NCBI GenBank assembly: GCA_037976565.1
Contig: CP137667.1
Span: forward strand, 32,620,790 to 32,684,789
Direction of reading: 5' to 3'
Source of the DNA: Mesocentrotus franciscanus
Lineage: Eukaryota; Echinodermata; Echinoidea; Camarodonta; Strongylocentrotidae
DNA: 64,000 nucleotides
Made by a program: the position numbers and the translations under genes. Below the pieces are notes generated by a model. It saw only the letters and a program-made list of their open reading frames with translations. It made no database searches and was not told where the DNA came from. Shown here one piece after another: positions 38,274 to 52,595 of the stretch (within the stretch, counting starts at the first letter, position 1; each line of letters starts with the position of its first letter).

Positions 38274-38441
38274 GTCCAAACAGTCTGTCTTGTAGATGTT
38301 GAGTGTACAACATCAGCCTCTTTACATCACCTCGTAGATGCTTTGTGTTCCATGCCAAAACTGACTGAACTGACACTACAAGGAAAGGATTTCCAGGAGG
38401 AGTTCTATTCTACAATGAATGCCAAGGCGCTAACCCTACAG
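38274..38441 (+). CDS. LRR exon 13 of 29
   Basis: Type-4 exon with Cys (TGT) at residue 5 and Leu at 17. Donor CAG/GTTTGT. Confidence 0.75.
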
Positions 38442-39760
38442 GTTTGTATGTGTGTTTGAACGCTATATCCACGCCATGATGAATGCATATACACATGTAG
38501 CAGGGAGATGAATTTAAGGAGTCATGATATTATAGCAACAGTCAATACTTGTTCAAATTTTGTATTTTTTATATCAAATATATAAAAGTCTTAGCCAACA
38601 AAGGAAATTAATATGAAGAGGGTCTTTCATGTGCAGTGTATGATACAGAATATATATAGCTTGAGTTGAAAATATGATGTTCTGCAAAAAAACTCACTTT
38701 TAAAGATTTACCTCAGAAAAGGTATTTCGGTTTTTGATGGAGACTAACTGGATGTGTTTAGATAGAAATTGTTTGGGGGAGAGGAGTGTTGTGTTGCCAC
38801 TCATGCATTAATACAATTCAGTATGAACAGATAACTGAACTACTCAAAAGACTAGTAGCTATAAATATTTTGTTTATAATTTTTATATTTTTAAATTCAG
38901 AGCGGATCATAAGGTTTGAATTATGTCATCATGGGTCTCAAAGCAGTATCAAAGTATACTTCAGGGTCACTACTCACTATAGGAGGATTGATATCTAGAT
39001 CACAGTGTAATTATTTAAAGCACAGCTACATTTACACACTCTATATACATTCATATATAATGCATACTTTTAGTCATGAATGATTATATAGCATTTAGGC
39101 AATGTCAAAAATGTGTCTCAATAATCAAAAAAACATTGTTCCTTTTTCGTGTTTTTAATTCTACAGATACAAATACAGCTCTATTTATTGAAATCAATCA
39201 ATTGAAAAATATACATTCTAAAATGTTGGCATCAACCATGGTTCATATGGATGTGTTTGTGGTCAAGTGGATAAGTCCCTGGACAGTGAACCACGAATAA
39301 TGGGGTTCAAAACTTTGTCGTACGTAGCACTGATCTTGTTTGGGAAGACACTAACCTACATTTGCCACACTCAACCTAGGTGTAATAAGTGGGTAACTGG
39401 TAGGAACTATTCCTTGAATTCATCACTATGTAGTTTGTAGCAATGGCTGTAATTGTCAGTTCTCCTGTTGTTTGACACATGGTCTGTCAACAATTTTCTG
39501 AGCTTACTATCCTGCACTAACCAAATTCTAACTTTAACCCTGCACCAAAAGTATACCTATCATTAAACATGAGCTCAAACGTTTTTGCAGCCCTTCTCCA
39601 AATCCTATATATTTGACTAATAAAGCCTGGAGCAGTTGTCACCTGAGCATAGCCATTCACATACATGTATATCAAGGCACTAAGATATATTTGCAGTCTT
39701 TCAATGAAAACATGTCTTCTGTTAATGAACTTGTGTGAATCATTGTTTGTATACATGTAG

Positions 39761-39928
39761 GTCCAAACAGTCAGTCTTGTAGATGTTGAGTGTACAACTT
39801 CAGCCTCTTTACATCACCTCGTAGATGCTTTGTGTTCCATGCCAAAACTGACTGAACTGACACTACAAGGAAAGGATTTCCAGGAGGAGTTCTATTCTAC
39901 AATGAATGCCAAGGCGCTAACCCTACAG
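39761..39928 (+). CDS. LRR exon 14 of 29
   Basis: Type-4 exon with Ser (AGT) at residue 5. The donor CAG/GTTTGT is intact. Confidence 0.75.
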
Positions 39929-41175
39929 GTTTGTATGTGTGTTTGTAGCTATATCCACGCCATGATGAATGCATATACACATGTAGCAGGGAGATGAATT
40001 TAGGAGTCATGATATTATAGCAACAGTCAATACTTGTTCAAATTTTGTAATTTTTATATCAAATATATAAAAGTCTTAGCCAACAAAGGAAATTAATATG
40101 AAGAGGGTCTTTCATGTGCAGTGTATGATACAGAATATATATAGCTTGAGTTGAAAATATGATGTTCTGCAAAAAAAACCTCACTTTTAAAGATTTACCT
40201 CAGAAAAGGTATTTCGGTTTTTGATGGAGACTAACTGGATGTGTTTAGATAGAAATTGTTTGGGGGAGAGGAGTGTTGTGTTGCTACTCATGCATTAATA
40301 CAATTCAGTATGAACAGATAACTGAACTACTCAAAAGACTAGTAGCTATAAATATTTTGTTTATAATTTTTATATTTTTAATTTCAGAGCGGATCATTAG
40401 GTTTGAATTATGTCATCATTGGTCTAAAAGCAGTATCAAAGTATACTTCAGGGTCACTACTCACTATAGGAGGATTGATATCTAGATCACAGTGTAATTA
40501 TTTAAAGCACAGATACATTTACACACGCTACATATACATTCATGTATAATGCATACTTTTAGTCATGAATGTATTATATAGCATTTAGGCAATGTCAAAA
40601 TGTGTCTGAATAATCAACAAAACATTGTTCCTTTTTCGTTTTTTTATTCTGCAGATACAAATACAGCTCTATTTATTTAAATCAATCATATGAATAATAC
40701 AATTCTAAAATAATTGGCATCAACCACGGTTCATGTAGAGGTGTTTGTGGTCAAGTGGATAAGTCTCTGGACAGTGAACCATGAGGTATGGGGTTCAAAT
40801 CCCTGCCATAAGTAGCACGAATGTGTTTGGCAAGACATTATTCTACATTTGCCATACTCTACCTAGGTGCATGTAGTAAGTCGGTACCTGTTAGGATATA
40901 TTCCTTGAATGTGCCACTATGTAGTATGTATTCATTAAATGCCCTACGGCTGTAGTGTTGGTCCTGCTGTTGTTTAATACATGCTCCGTCAACATACTTT
41001 TGTGCTTACTATCCTGCACTAACCAAATTCTTAATTTTAATTCTGCACTAAAAAGTATAGCCATAAACATACATGTTTATCGGATCACCCAGTTATATTT
41101 GCAGTCAGTCCATTTCAACTAAAACATGTCTGGTATGAATGTACTTGTATTGATTACTCTTTTTTATACATGTAG

Positions 41176-41340
41176 GTCAAACACTCCAGCTTCTAGATGT
41201 CAAGTGTCCAACATCAGCCTCTTCACATCACCTCGTAGATGCTTTGTGTTCCATGCCAAACCTGACTGAACTGACACTACTTGGAGGATTTCCAGGAGGA
41301 GTTCTATTCTACACTGAATGCAAAAGCGTCAACCTTACAG
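41176..41340 (+). pseudogene. LRR exon 15 of 29, frameshifted
   Basis: This exon is 165 bp, not 168. Against the intact copy at 52428, one G is missing at the start (GTCAAACACTCC for GTCAAGACACTCC). Two more bases are missing around GGAGGATTTCC. In the exon's normal phase the frame reaches TAG at codon 7, so it cannot be joined productively although the splice sites remain. The two deletions sum to three, so downstream phase is nominally restored. Confidence 0.75.
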
Positions 41341-42671
41341 GTATGTATGTGTGTTTGTAGTCTATATCCATGCCATGATGAATGTATGTACACATGTAGC
41401 AGTGGAGATAAGTTAAGGAGTTATGATATTTTAGCAACAGTCAATATTTTGTCAATGTATGTAAAGTTTAATTTTGAAAATATATAATAGTGTTAACAGA
41501 CAAAGGAACATTATTAGAAATAAGGTCTTTCATGTGCAGTGTATGATACAGAATTCATAGAGCTTGAGTTGAAAATATGATGTTCTGCGAAAGAAACTTC
41601 ACTTTTAAAGATTTACCTCAGAAAAGGTATTTCGGTTTTTGATGGAGACTAACTGGATGTGTTTAGGTAAGAAATGTTTGGGGGGAGAGGAGTGTTGTGT
41701 TGCTACTTATGCATTAATACAATTCAGTATAAACAGATAACTGAACTACTCAAAAGACTAGTAGCTATGAATATTTTGTTTCTAATTTTTATATTTTTAA
41801 GTTCAGAGCGGATCATAAGGTTTGAATTATTTCATCATGGGTCTAAAAGCAGTATCAAAGTATACTTCAGGTTCAATACTCACTATAGAAGGATTGATAT
41901 CTAGATCACAGTGTAATTATTTAAAGCACAGCTACATTTCCAACTCTACATATACATTCATGTATAATGCATACTTTTAGACATGAATGTATTATATAGC
42001 ATTCAGGCAATATTAAAAATGTGTCTGAATAATCAACAAAGCAATAGTTCCTTTTTCATGTTTTTAATTCTGCAGATACAAATACAGCTCTATTTATTGA
42101 AATCAATCAATTGAAAAAATATACATTCTAAAATGTTGGCATCAACCATGGTTCATATGGATGTGTTTGTGGTCAAGTGGATAAGTCCCTGGACAGTGAA
42201 CCACGAATAATGGGGATCAAAACTTTGTCGTACGTAGCACTGATCTTGTTTGGGAAGACACTAACCTACATTTGCCACACTCAACCTAGGTGTAATAAGT
42301 GGGTAACTGGTAGGAACTATTCCTTGAATTCATCACTTTGTAGTTTGTAGCAATGGCTGTAATTGTCAGTCCTCCTGTTGTTCGACACATGGTCTGTCAG
42401 CAATTTTCTGAGCTTACTATCCTGCACTAACCAAATTCCTAACTTTAACCCTGCACCGAAAAGTATACCTATGATTAAACATAAGCTCAAACGTTTTGCA
42501 GCTCTTCTCCAAATCCTATATATTTGACTAATAAAGCCTGGAGCAGTTGTAACCTGAGCATAGCCATACACATACATGTATATCAAGGCACTAAGATATA
42601 TTTGCAGTCTTTCAATGAAAACATGTCTTCTGTTAATGAACTTGTGTGAATCATTGTTTGTATACATGTAG

Positions 42672-42839
42672 GTCCAAACAGTCTGTCTTGTAGATGTTGA
42701 GTGTACAACTTCAGCCTCTTTACATCACCTCGTAGATGCTTTGTGTTCCATGCCAAAACTGACTGAACTGACACTACAAGGAAAGGATTTCCAGGAGGAG
42801 TTCTATTCTACAATGAATGCCAAGGCGCTAACCCTACAG
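42672..42839 (+). CDS. LRR exon 16 of 29
   Basis: Type-4 exon with Cys (TGT) at residue 5. Donor CAG/GTTTGT. Its upstream intron matches that of exon 24 (53928). Confidence 0.75.
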
Positions 42840-44136
42840 GTTTGTATGTGTGTTTGTACGCTATATCCATGCCATGATGAATTCATATACACATGTAGCA
42901 GGGGAGATGAATTTAAGGAGTTATGACATTATAGCAACAGTCAATACTTGGTCAAATTTTGTAATTTTTTATATCAAATATATAAAAGTCTTAGCCAACA
43001 AAGGAAATTAATATGAAGAGGGTCTTTCATGTGCAGTGTATGATACAGAATATATATAGCTTGAGTTGAAAATATGATGTTCTGCAAAAAACTTCACTTT
43101 TAAAGATTTACCTCAGAAAAGGTATTTCGGTTTTTGATGGAGACTAACTGGATGTGTTTAGATAGAAATTGTTTGGGGGAGAGGAGTGTTGTGTTGCCAC
43201 TCATGCATTAATACAATTCAGTATGAACAGATAACTGAACTACTCAAAAGACTAGTAGCTATAAATATTTTGTTTATAATTTTTATATTTTTAAGTTCAG
43301 AGCGGATCATAAGGTTTGAATTATGTCATCATGGGTCTCAAAGCAGTATCAAAGTATACTTCAGGGTCACTACTCACTATAGGAGGATTGATATCTAGAT
43401 CACAGTGTAATTATTTAAAGCACAGCTACATTTACACACTCTACGTATACATTCATATATAATGCATACTTTTAGTCATGAATGATTATATAGCATTTAG
43501 GCAATGTCAAAAATGTGTCTGAATAATCTAGAAAACATTGTTCCTTTTTCGTGTTTTTAATTCTGCAGATACAAATACAGCTCTATTTATTGAAATCAAT
43601 CAATCAAAAAATATATATTCTAAAATGTTGACATCAACCATGGTTCATATAGATGTGTTTGTGGTCAAGTGGATAAGTCCCTGGACAGTGAACCACGAAT
43701 AATGGGGATCAAAACTTTGTCGTACGTAGCACTGATCTTGTTTGGGAAGACACTAACCTACATTTGCCACACTCAACCTAGGTGTAATAAGTGGGTAACT
43801 GGTAGGAACTATTCCTTGAATTCATCACTATGTAGTTTGTAGCAATGGCTGTAATTGTCAGTCCTCCTGTTGTTCGACACATGCTCTGTCAACAATTTTC
43901 TGAGCTTTAACCCTGTACAAAAAAAGTATACCTATCATTAAACCTAAGCTCAAACGTATTTGCAGCCCTTCTCCAAATCCTATATATTTGACTAAATAAA
44001 GCCTGGAGCATTTGTCACCTGAGCATAGCCATACACATACATGTATATCAAGGCACTAAGATATATTTGCAGTCTTTCAATGAAAACATGTCATCTGTTA
44101 ATGTACTTGTATGAATCACTGTTTGTATACATGTAG

Positions 44137-44304
44137 GTCCAAACAGTCGGTCTTGCAGATGTTGATTGTACAACATCAGCCTCTTCACATCACCTCGTAG
44201 ATGCTTTGTGTTCCATGCCAAAACTGACTAAACTGACACTACAAGGAAAGAATTTCCAGGAGGAGTTCTATTCTACACTGAATGCAAAGGTGTCAACCTT
44301 ACAG
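44137..44304 (+). CDS. LRR exon 17 of 29 (Gly-type)
   Basis: GLADVDC with TTSASS, as exon 8. Donor CAG/GTATGA. Its downstream intron is shortened (see 44,990). Confidence 0.75.
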
Positions 44305-45065
44305 GTATGAATGTGTGTTTGTAGTCTATATCCATGCCATGATGAATGTATGTACACATGTAGCAGTGGAGATGAGTTAAGGAGTTATGATATTTTAGCA
44401 ACAGTCAATATTTTGTCAATGTATGTAAAGTTTTAATTTGAAAATATATAATAGTGTTAGCAGACAATGGAACATTATTAGAAATAAGGTCTTTCATGTG
44501 CAGTGTATGATACAGAAATTCATAGAGCTTGAGTTGAAAATATGTTCTACCAAAAAAAAATCAATCTTAAAGGTTTGCCTTGAAAAGGTATTTTTGTTTT
44601 TGATGGAGACTAACTGGATGTGTTTAAGAATTTGGGGGATAGGGGGGTTGTATGTTGCTACTTATGCATTAATACAATTCAGTATGAACAGATAACTGAA
44701 GTACTCTATATACTAGTAGCTACAAATATTTTGTTTATAATTTTTATATTTTTACAGCCAGTTTGATTCATAAGGTTAGAATTATGTCATCATTGCAAAG
44801 TATACTTCAGAGTCAATACTCACTATTGAAGGATAGATATCTAGATCACAGTGTATTTACTTAAAGGACAGCTACATTTACACACGCTACATATACATTC
44901 ATGTATAATGCTTACTTTTAGACATGAATGTATTATATAGCATTTAGACAATGTCAAATATGTGTCTAAATAATCGAAATAGCGATAAGATATATTTGCA
45001 GTCTTTCAATGAAAACATGTCTTCTGTTAATGAACTTGTGTGAATCATTGTTTGTATACATGTAG

Positions 45066-45233
45066 GTCCAAACAGTCTGTCTTGTAGATGTTGAGTGTAC
45101 AACTTCAGCCTCTTTACATCACCTCGTAGATGCTTTGTGTTCCATGCCAAAACTGACTGAACTGACACTACAAGGAAAGGATTTCCAGGAGGAGTTCTAT
45201 TCTACAATGAATGCCAAGGCGCTAACCCTACAG
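45066..45233 (+). CDS. LRR exon 18 of 29
   Basis: Type-4 exon with Cys (TGT) at residue 5. It lies only 929 bp after exon 17 because of an intron deletion. It begins the second large repeat. Confidence 0.75.
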
Positions 45234-46532
45234 GTTTGTATGTGTGTTTGAACGCTATATCCACGCCATGATGAATGCATATACACATGTAGCAGGGGAG
45301 ATGAATTTAAGGAGTCATGATATTATAGCAACAGTCAATACTTGTTCAAATTTTGTAATTTTTTATATCAAATATATAAAAGTCTTAGCCAACAAAGGAA
45401 ATTAATATGAAGAGGGTCTTTCATGTGCAGTGTATGATACAGAATATATATAGCTTGAGTTGAAAATATGATGTTCTGCAAAAAAACTTCACTTTTAAAG
45501 ATTTACCTCAGAAAAGGTATTTCGGTTTTTGATGGAGACTAACTGGATGTGTTAAGATAGAAATTGTTTGGGGGAGAGGAGTGTTGTGTTGCCCCTCATG
45601 CATTAATACAATTCAGTATGAACAGATAATTGAACTACTCAAAAGACTAGTAGCTATAAATATTTTGTTTATAGTTTTTATATTTTTAAGTTCAGAGCGG
45701 ATCATAAGGTTTGAATTATGTCATCATGGGTCTAAAAGCAGTATCACAGTATACTTCAGGTTCAATACTCACTATAGGAGGATTGACATCTAGATCACAG
45801 TGTAATTATTTAAAGAACAGCTACATTTACACACGCTACATATACATTCATGTATAATGCATACTTTTAGTCATGAATGTATTATATAGCATTTAGGCAA
45901 TGTCAAAAATGTGTCTGAATAATCAACAAAACATTGTTCCTTTTTCGTGTTTTTAATTCTGCCGATATAAATACAGCTCTATTTATTGAAATCAATCAAT
46001 TGAAAAATATACATTCTAAAATGTTGGCATCAACCATGGTTCATATAGACGAGTTTGTGGTCAAGTGGATAAGTCCCTGGACAGTGAACCACGAATAATG
46101 GGGATCAAAACTTTGTCATACGTAGCACTGATCTTGTTTGGGAAGACACTAACCTACATTTGCCACACTCAACCTAGGTGTAATAAGTGGGTAACTGGTA
46201 GGAACTATTCCTTGAATTCATCACTATGTAGTTTGTAGCAATGGCTGTAATTGTCAGTCCTCCTGTTGTTCGACACATGCTCTGTCAACAATTTTCTGAG
46301 CTTTAACCCTGCACAAAAAAAGTATACCTATCATTAAACCTAAGCTCAAACGTATTTGCAGCCCTTCTCCAAATCCTATATATTTGACTAAATAAAGCCT
46401 GGAGCATTTGTCACCTGAGCATAGCCATACACATACATGTATATCAAGACACTAAGATATATTTGCAGTCTTTCAATGAAAACATGTCCTCTGTTAATGT
46501 ACTTGTATGAATCACTGTTTGTATACATGTAG

Positions 46533-46700
46533 GTCCAAACAGTCCGTCTTGTAGATGTTGAGTGTACAACTTCAGCCTCTTTACATCACCTCGTTGATGC
46601 TTTGTGTTCGATGCCAAAACTGACTGAACTGAGACTACAAGGAAAGGACTTCCAGGAGGAGGTCTATTCTACACTGAATGCAAAGGCGCTAACCCTACAG
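46533..46700 (+). CDS. LRR exon 19 of 29 (Arg-type)
   Basis: Counterpart of exon 12: Arg (CGT) at residue 5, LRLQG, and QEEVY. Donor CAG/GTTTGT. Confidence 0.75.
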
Positions 46701-48026
46701 GTTTGTATGTGTGTTTGTACGCTATATCCACGCCATGATGAATTCTTATACACATGTAGCAGGGGAGATGAGTTTAAGGAGTTATGATATTATAGCAACA
46801 GTAAATACTTGTTTAAATTTTGTAATTTTTTATATCAAATATATAAAAGTCTTAGCCAACAAAGGAAATTAATATGAAGAGGGTCTTTCATGTGCAGTGT
46901 ATGATACAGAATATATATAGCTTGAGTTGAAAATATGATGTTCTGCATAAAAACTTCACTTTTAAAGATTTACCTCAGAAAAGGTATTTCGGTTTTTGAT
47001 GGAGACTAACTGGATGTGTTTAGATAGAAATAGTTTGGGGGAGAGGAGTGTTGTGTTGCCACTCATGCATTAATACAATTCAGTATGAACAGATAACTGA
47101 ACTACTCAAAAGACTAGTAGCTATAAATATTTTGTTTATAATTTTTATATTTTTAAATTCAGAGCGGATCATAAGGTTTGAATTATGTCATCATGGGTCT
47201 CAAAGCAGTATCAAAGTATACTTCAGGGTCACTACTCACTATAGGAGGATTGATATCTAGATCACAGTGTAATTATTTAAAGCACAGCTACATTTACACA
47301 CTCTACGTATACATTCATATATAATGCATACTTTTAGTCATGAATGATTATATAGCATTTAGGCAATGTCAAAAATGTGTCTCAATAATCAAAAAACATT
47401 GTTCCTTTTTCGTGTTTTTAATTCTACAGATACAAATACAGCTCTATTTATTGAAATCAATCAATTGAAAAAATATACATTCTAAAATGTTGGCATCAAC
47501 CATGGTTCATATGGATGTGTTTGTGGTCAAGTGGATAAGTCCCTGGACAGTGAACCACGAATAATGGGGTTCAAAACTTTGTCGTACGTAGCACTGATCT
47601 TGTTTGGGAAGACACTAACCTACATTTGCCACACTCAACCTAGGTGTAATAAGTGGGTAACTGGTAGGAACTATTCCTTGAATTCATCACTATGTAGTTT
47701 GTAGCAATGGCTGTAATTGTCAGTTCTCCTGTTGTTTGACACATGGTCTGTCAACAATTTTCTGAGCTTACTATCCTGCACTAACCAAATTCCTAACTTT
47801 AACCCTGCACCGAAAAGTATACCTATCATTAAACATGAGCCCTAACGATTTTGCAGCCCTTCTCCAAATCCTATATATTTGACTAATAAAGCCTGGAGCA
47901 GTTGTCACCTGAGCACAGCCATATGTATACATGTATATCAAGGCACTAAGATGTATTTGCAGTCTTTCAATGAAAACATGTCCTCTGTTAACGTACTTGT
48001 ATGAATCACTGTTTGTATACATGTAG

Positions 48027-48194
48027 GTCCAAACAGTCTGTCTTGTAGATGTTGAGTGTACAACATCAGCCTCTTTACATCACCTCGTAGATGCTTTGTG
48101 TTCCATGCCAAAACTGACTGAACTGACACTACAAGGAAAGGATTTCCAGGAGGAGTTCTATTCTACAATGAATGCCAAGGCGCTAACCCTACAG
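48027..48194 (+). CDS. LRR exon 20 of 29
   Basis: Type-4 exon with Cys (TGT) at residue 5. Donor CAG/GTTTGT. Confidence 0.75.
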
Positions 48195-49518
48195 GTTTGT
48201 TTGTGTGTTTGAACGCTATATCCACGCCATGATGAATTCATATACACATGTAGCAGGGAGATGAATTTAAGGAGTCATGATATTATAGCAACAGTCAATA
48301 CTTGTTCAAATTTTGTAATTTTTATATCAAATATATAAAAGTCTTAGCCAACAAAGGAAATTAATATGAAGAGGGTCTTTCATGTGCAGTGTATGATACA
48401 GAATATATATAGCTTGAGTTGAAAATATGATGTTCTGCATAAAAACTTCACTTTTAAAGATTTACCTCAGAAAAGGTATTTCGGTTTTTGATGGAGACTA
48501 ACTGGATGTGTTTAGATAAAAATTGTTTGGGGGAGAGGAGTGTTGTGTTGCCACTCATGCATTAATACAATTCAGTATGAACAGATAACTGAACTACTCA
48601 AAAGACTAGTAGCTATAAATATTTTGTTTATAATTTTTATATTTTTAAATTCAGAGCGGATCATAAGGTTTGAATTATGTCATCATGGGTCTCAAAGCAG
48701 TATCAAAGTATACTTCAGGGTCACTACTCACTATAGGAGGATTGATATCTAGATCACAGTGTAATTATTTAAAGCACAGCTACATTTACACACTCTACGT
48801 ATACATTCATATATAATGCATACTTTTAGTCATGAATGATTATATAGCATTTAGGCAATGTCAAAAATGTGTCTCAATAATCAAAAAACATTGTTCCTTT
48901 TTCGTGTTTTTAATTCTACAGATACAAATACAGCTCTATTTATTGAAATCAATCAATTGAAAAAATATACATTCTAAAATGTTGGCATCAACCATGGTTC
49001 ATATGGATGTGTTTGTGGTCAAGTGGATAAGTCCCTGGACAGTGAACCACGAATAATGGGGTTCAAAACTTTGTCGTACGTAGCACTGATCTTGTTTGGG
49101 AAGACACTAACCTACATTTGCCACACTCAACCTAGGTGTAATAAGTGGGTAACTGGTAGGAACTATTCCTTGAATTCATCACTATGTAGTTTGTAGCAAT
49201 GGCTGTAATTGTCAGTTCTCCTGTTGTTTGACACATGGTCTGTCAACAATTTTCTGAGCTTACTATCCTGCACTAACCAAATTCCTAACTTTAACCCTGC
49301 ACCGAAAAGTATACCTATCATTAAACATGAGCCCAAACGTTTTTGCAGCCCTTCTCCAAATCCTATATATTTGACTAATAAAGCCTGGAGCAGTTGTCAC
49401 CTGAGCATAGCCATTTACATACATGTATATCAAGGCACTAAGATATATTTGCAGTCTTTCAATGAAAACATGTCTTCTGTTAATGAACTTGTGTGAATCA
49501 TTGTTTGTATACATGTAG

Positions 49519-49686
49519 GTCCAAACAGTCAGTCTTGTAGATGTTGAGTGTACAACATCAGCCTCTTTACATCACCTCGTAGATGCTTTGTGTTCCATGC
49601 CAAAACTGACTGAACTGACACTACAAGGAAAGGATTTCCAGGAGGAGTTCTATTCTACAATGAATGCCAAGGCGCTAACCCTACAG
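49519..49686 (+). CDS. LRR exon 21 of 29
   Basis: Type-4 exon with Ser (AGT) at residue 5. It reads ACATCAGCC where most Ser-type copies read ACTTCAGCC, a synonymous difference. Confidence 0.75.
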
Positions 49687-51007
49687 GTTTGTATGTGTGT
49701 TTGAACGCTATATCCACGCCATGATGAATGCATATACACATGTAGCAGGGAGATGAATTTAAGGAGTCATGATATTATAGCAACAGTCAATACTTGTTCA
49801 AATTTTGTAATTTTTATATCAAATATATAAAAGTCTTAGCCAACAAAGGAAATTAATATGAAGAGGGTCTTTCATGTGCAGTGTATGATACAGAATATAT
49901 ATAGCTTGAGTTGAAAATATGATGTTCTGCAAAAAAACTCACTTTTAAAGATTTACCTCAGAAAAGGTATTTCGGTTTTTGATGGAGACTAACTGGATGT
50001 GTTTAGATAGAAATTGTTTGGGGGAGAGGAGTGTTGTGTTGCCACTCATGCATTAATACAATTCAGTATGAACAGATAACTGAACTACTCAAAAGACTAG
50101 TAGCTATAAATATTTTGTTTATAATTTTTATATTTTTAAATTCAGAGCGGATCATAAGGTTTGAATTATGTCATCATGGGTCTCAAAGCAGTATCAAAGT
50201 ATACTTCAGGGTCACTACTCACTATAGGAGGATTGATATCTAGATCACAGTGTAATTATTTAAAGCACAGCTACATTTACACACTCTACGTATACATTCA
50301 TATATAATGCATACTTTTAGTCATGAATGATTATATAGCATTTAGGCAATGTCAAAAATGTGTCTCAATAATCAAAAACATTGTTCCTTTTTCGTGTTTT
50401 TAATTCTACAGATACAAATACAGCTCTATTTATTGAAATCAATCAATTGAAAAATATACATTCTAAAATGTTGGCATCAACCATGGTTCATATGGATGTG
50501 TTTGTGGTCAAGTGGATAAGTCCCTGGACAGTGAACCACGAATAATGGGGTTCAAAACTTTGTCGTACGTAGCACTGATCTTGTTTGGGAAGACACTAAC
50601 CTACATTTGCCACACTCAACCTAGGTGTAATAAGTGGGTAACTGGTATGAACTATTCCTTGAATTCATCACTATGTAGTTTGTAGCAATGGCTGTAATTG
50701 TCAGTTCTCCTGTTGTTTGACACATGGTCTGTCAACAATTTTCTGAGCTTACTATCCTGCACTAACCAAATTCCTAACTTTAACCCTGCACCGAAAAGTA
50801 TACCTATCATTAAACATGAGCCCAAACGTTTTTGCAGCCCTTCTCCAAATCCTATATATTTGACTAATAAAGCCTGGAGCAGTTGTCACCTGAGCATAGC
50901 CATTCACATACATGTATATCAAGGCACTAAGATATATTTGCAGTCTTTCAATGAAAACATGTCTTCTGTTAATGAACTTGTGTGAATCATTGTTTGTATA
51001 CATGTAG

Positions 51008-51175
51008 GTCCAAACAGTCAGTCTTGTAGATGTTGAGTGTACAACTTCAGCCTCTTTACATCACCTCGTAGATGCTTTGTGTTCCATGCCAAAACTGACT
51101 GAACTGACACTACAAGGAAAGGATTTCCAGGAGGAGTTCTATTCTACAATGAATGCCAAGGCGCTAACCCTACAG
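51008..51175 (+). CDS. LRR exon 22 of 29
   Basis: Type-4 exon with Ser (AGT) at residue 5. Donor CAG/GTTTGT. Confidence 0.75.
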
Positions 51176-51984
51176 GTTTGTTTGTGTGTTTGAACGCTAT
51201 ATCCACGCCATGATGAATGCATATACACATGTAGCAGGGAGATGAATTTAAGGAGTCATGATATTATAGCAACAGTCAATACTTGTTCAAATTTTGTATT
51301 TTTTATATCAAATATATAAAAGTCTTAGCCAACAAAGGAAATTAATATGAAGAGGGTCTTTCATGTGCAGTGTATGATACAGAATATATATAGCTTGAGT
51401 TGAAAATATGATGTTCTGCAAAAAAAACCTCACTTTTAAAGATTTACCTCAGAAAAGGTATTTCGGTTTTTGATGGAGACTAACTGGATGTGTTTAGATA
51501 GAAATTGTTTGGGGGAGAGGAGTGTTGTGTTGCTACTCATGCATTAATACAATTCAGTATGAACAGATAACTGAACTACTCAAAAGACTAGTAGCTATAA
51601 ATATTTTGTTAATAATTTTGATATTTTTAATTTCAGAGCGGATCATTAGGTTTGAATTATGTCATCATTGGTCTAAAAGCAGTATCACAGTATACTTCAG
51701 GGTCAATAATCACTATAGGAGGATTGACATGTAGATCACAGTGTAATTATTTAAAGCACAGCTACATTTACACACGCTACATATACATTTATGTATAATG
51801 CATACTTTTAGTCATGAATGTATTATATAGCATTTAGGCAATGTCAAAAATGTGTCTGAATAATCAACAAAACATTGTTCCTTTTTCGTTTTTTTATTGT
51901 GCAGATACAAATACAGCTCTATTTATTTAAATCAATCATATGAATAATACAATTCTAAAATAATTGGCATCAACCACGGTTCAT

Positions 51985-52150
51985 GTAGAGGTGTTTGTGG
52001 TCCAGTGGATAAGTCTCTGGACAGTGAACCATGAGGTATGGGGTTCAAATCCCTGCCATAAGTTGCACGAATGTCCTTTGGCAAGACATTATTCGACATT
52101 TGCCATACTCTACCTAGGTGCATGTAGTAAGTCGGTACCTGTTAGGATAT
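51985..52150 (+). mobile_element. SINE copy with intact pol III boxes
   Basis: Box A TGGTCCAGTGG (51998-52008) and box B GGTTCAAATCC (52042-52052) both match consensus. The CTTTGGCAAGACATT body follows. Only the copies upstream of the 41176/52428/58195 exon type keep box B in this form. Confidence 0.65.
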
Positions 52151-52427
52151 ATTCCTTGAATGTGCCACTATGTAGTATGTATTCATTAAATGCCCTACGG
52201 CTGTAGTGTTGGTCCTGCTGTTGTTTAATACATGCTCCGTCAACATACTTTTTGTGCTTACTATCCTGCACTAACCAAATTCTTAATTTTAATTCTGCAC
52301 TAAAAAGTATAGCCATAAACATACATGTTTATCGGATCACCCAGTTATATTTGCAGTCAGTCCATTTCAACTAAAACATGTCTGGTATGAATGTACTTGT
52401 ATTGATTACTCTTTTTTATACATGTAG

Positions 52428-52595
52428 GTCAAGACACTCCAGCTTCTAGATGTCAAGTGTCCCACATCAGCCTCTTCACATCACCTCGTAGATGCTTTTT
52501 GTTCCATGCCAAACCTGACTGAACTGGCACTACTTGGAGGGGCTTTCCAGGAGGAGTCCTATTCTTCACTGAATGCAAAAGCGTCAACCTTACGG
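52428..52595 (+). CDS. LRR exon 23 of 29 (divergent type)
   Basis: It begins VKTLQLLDVKCPTS and includes FCSMPNLTELALLGGAFQEE, then SYSSLN, ending STLR. The acceptor is TTTATACATGTAG and the donor CGG/GTATGT. This is the most divergent intact type in the dense array. PTS and MPN are shared with exons 1 and 2. It is the intact counterpart of broken exon 15. Confidence 0.75.
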
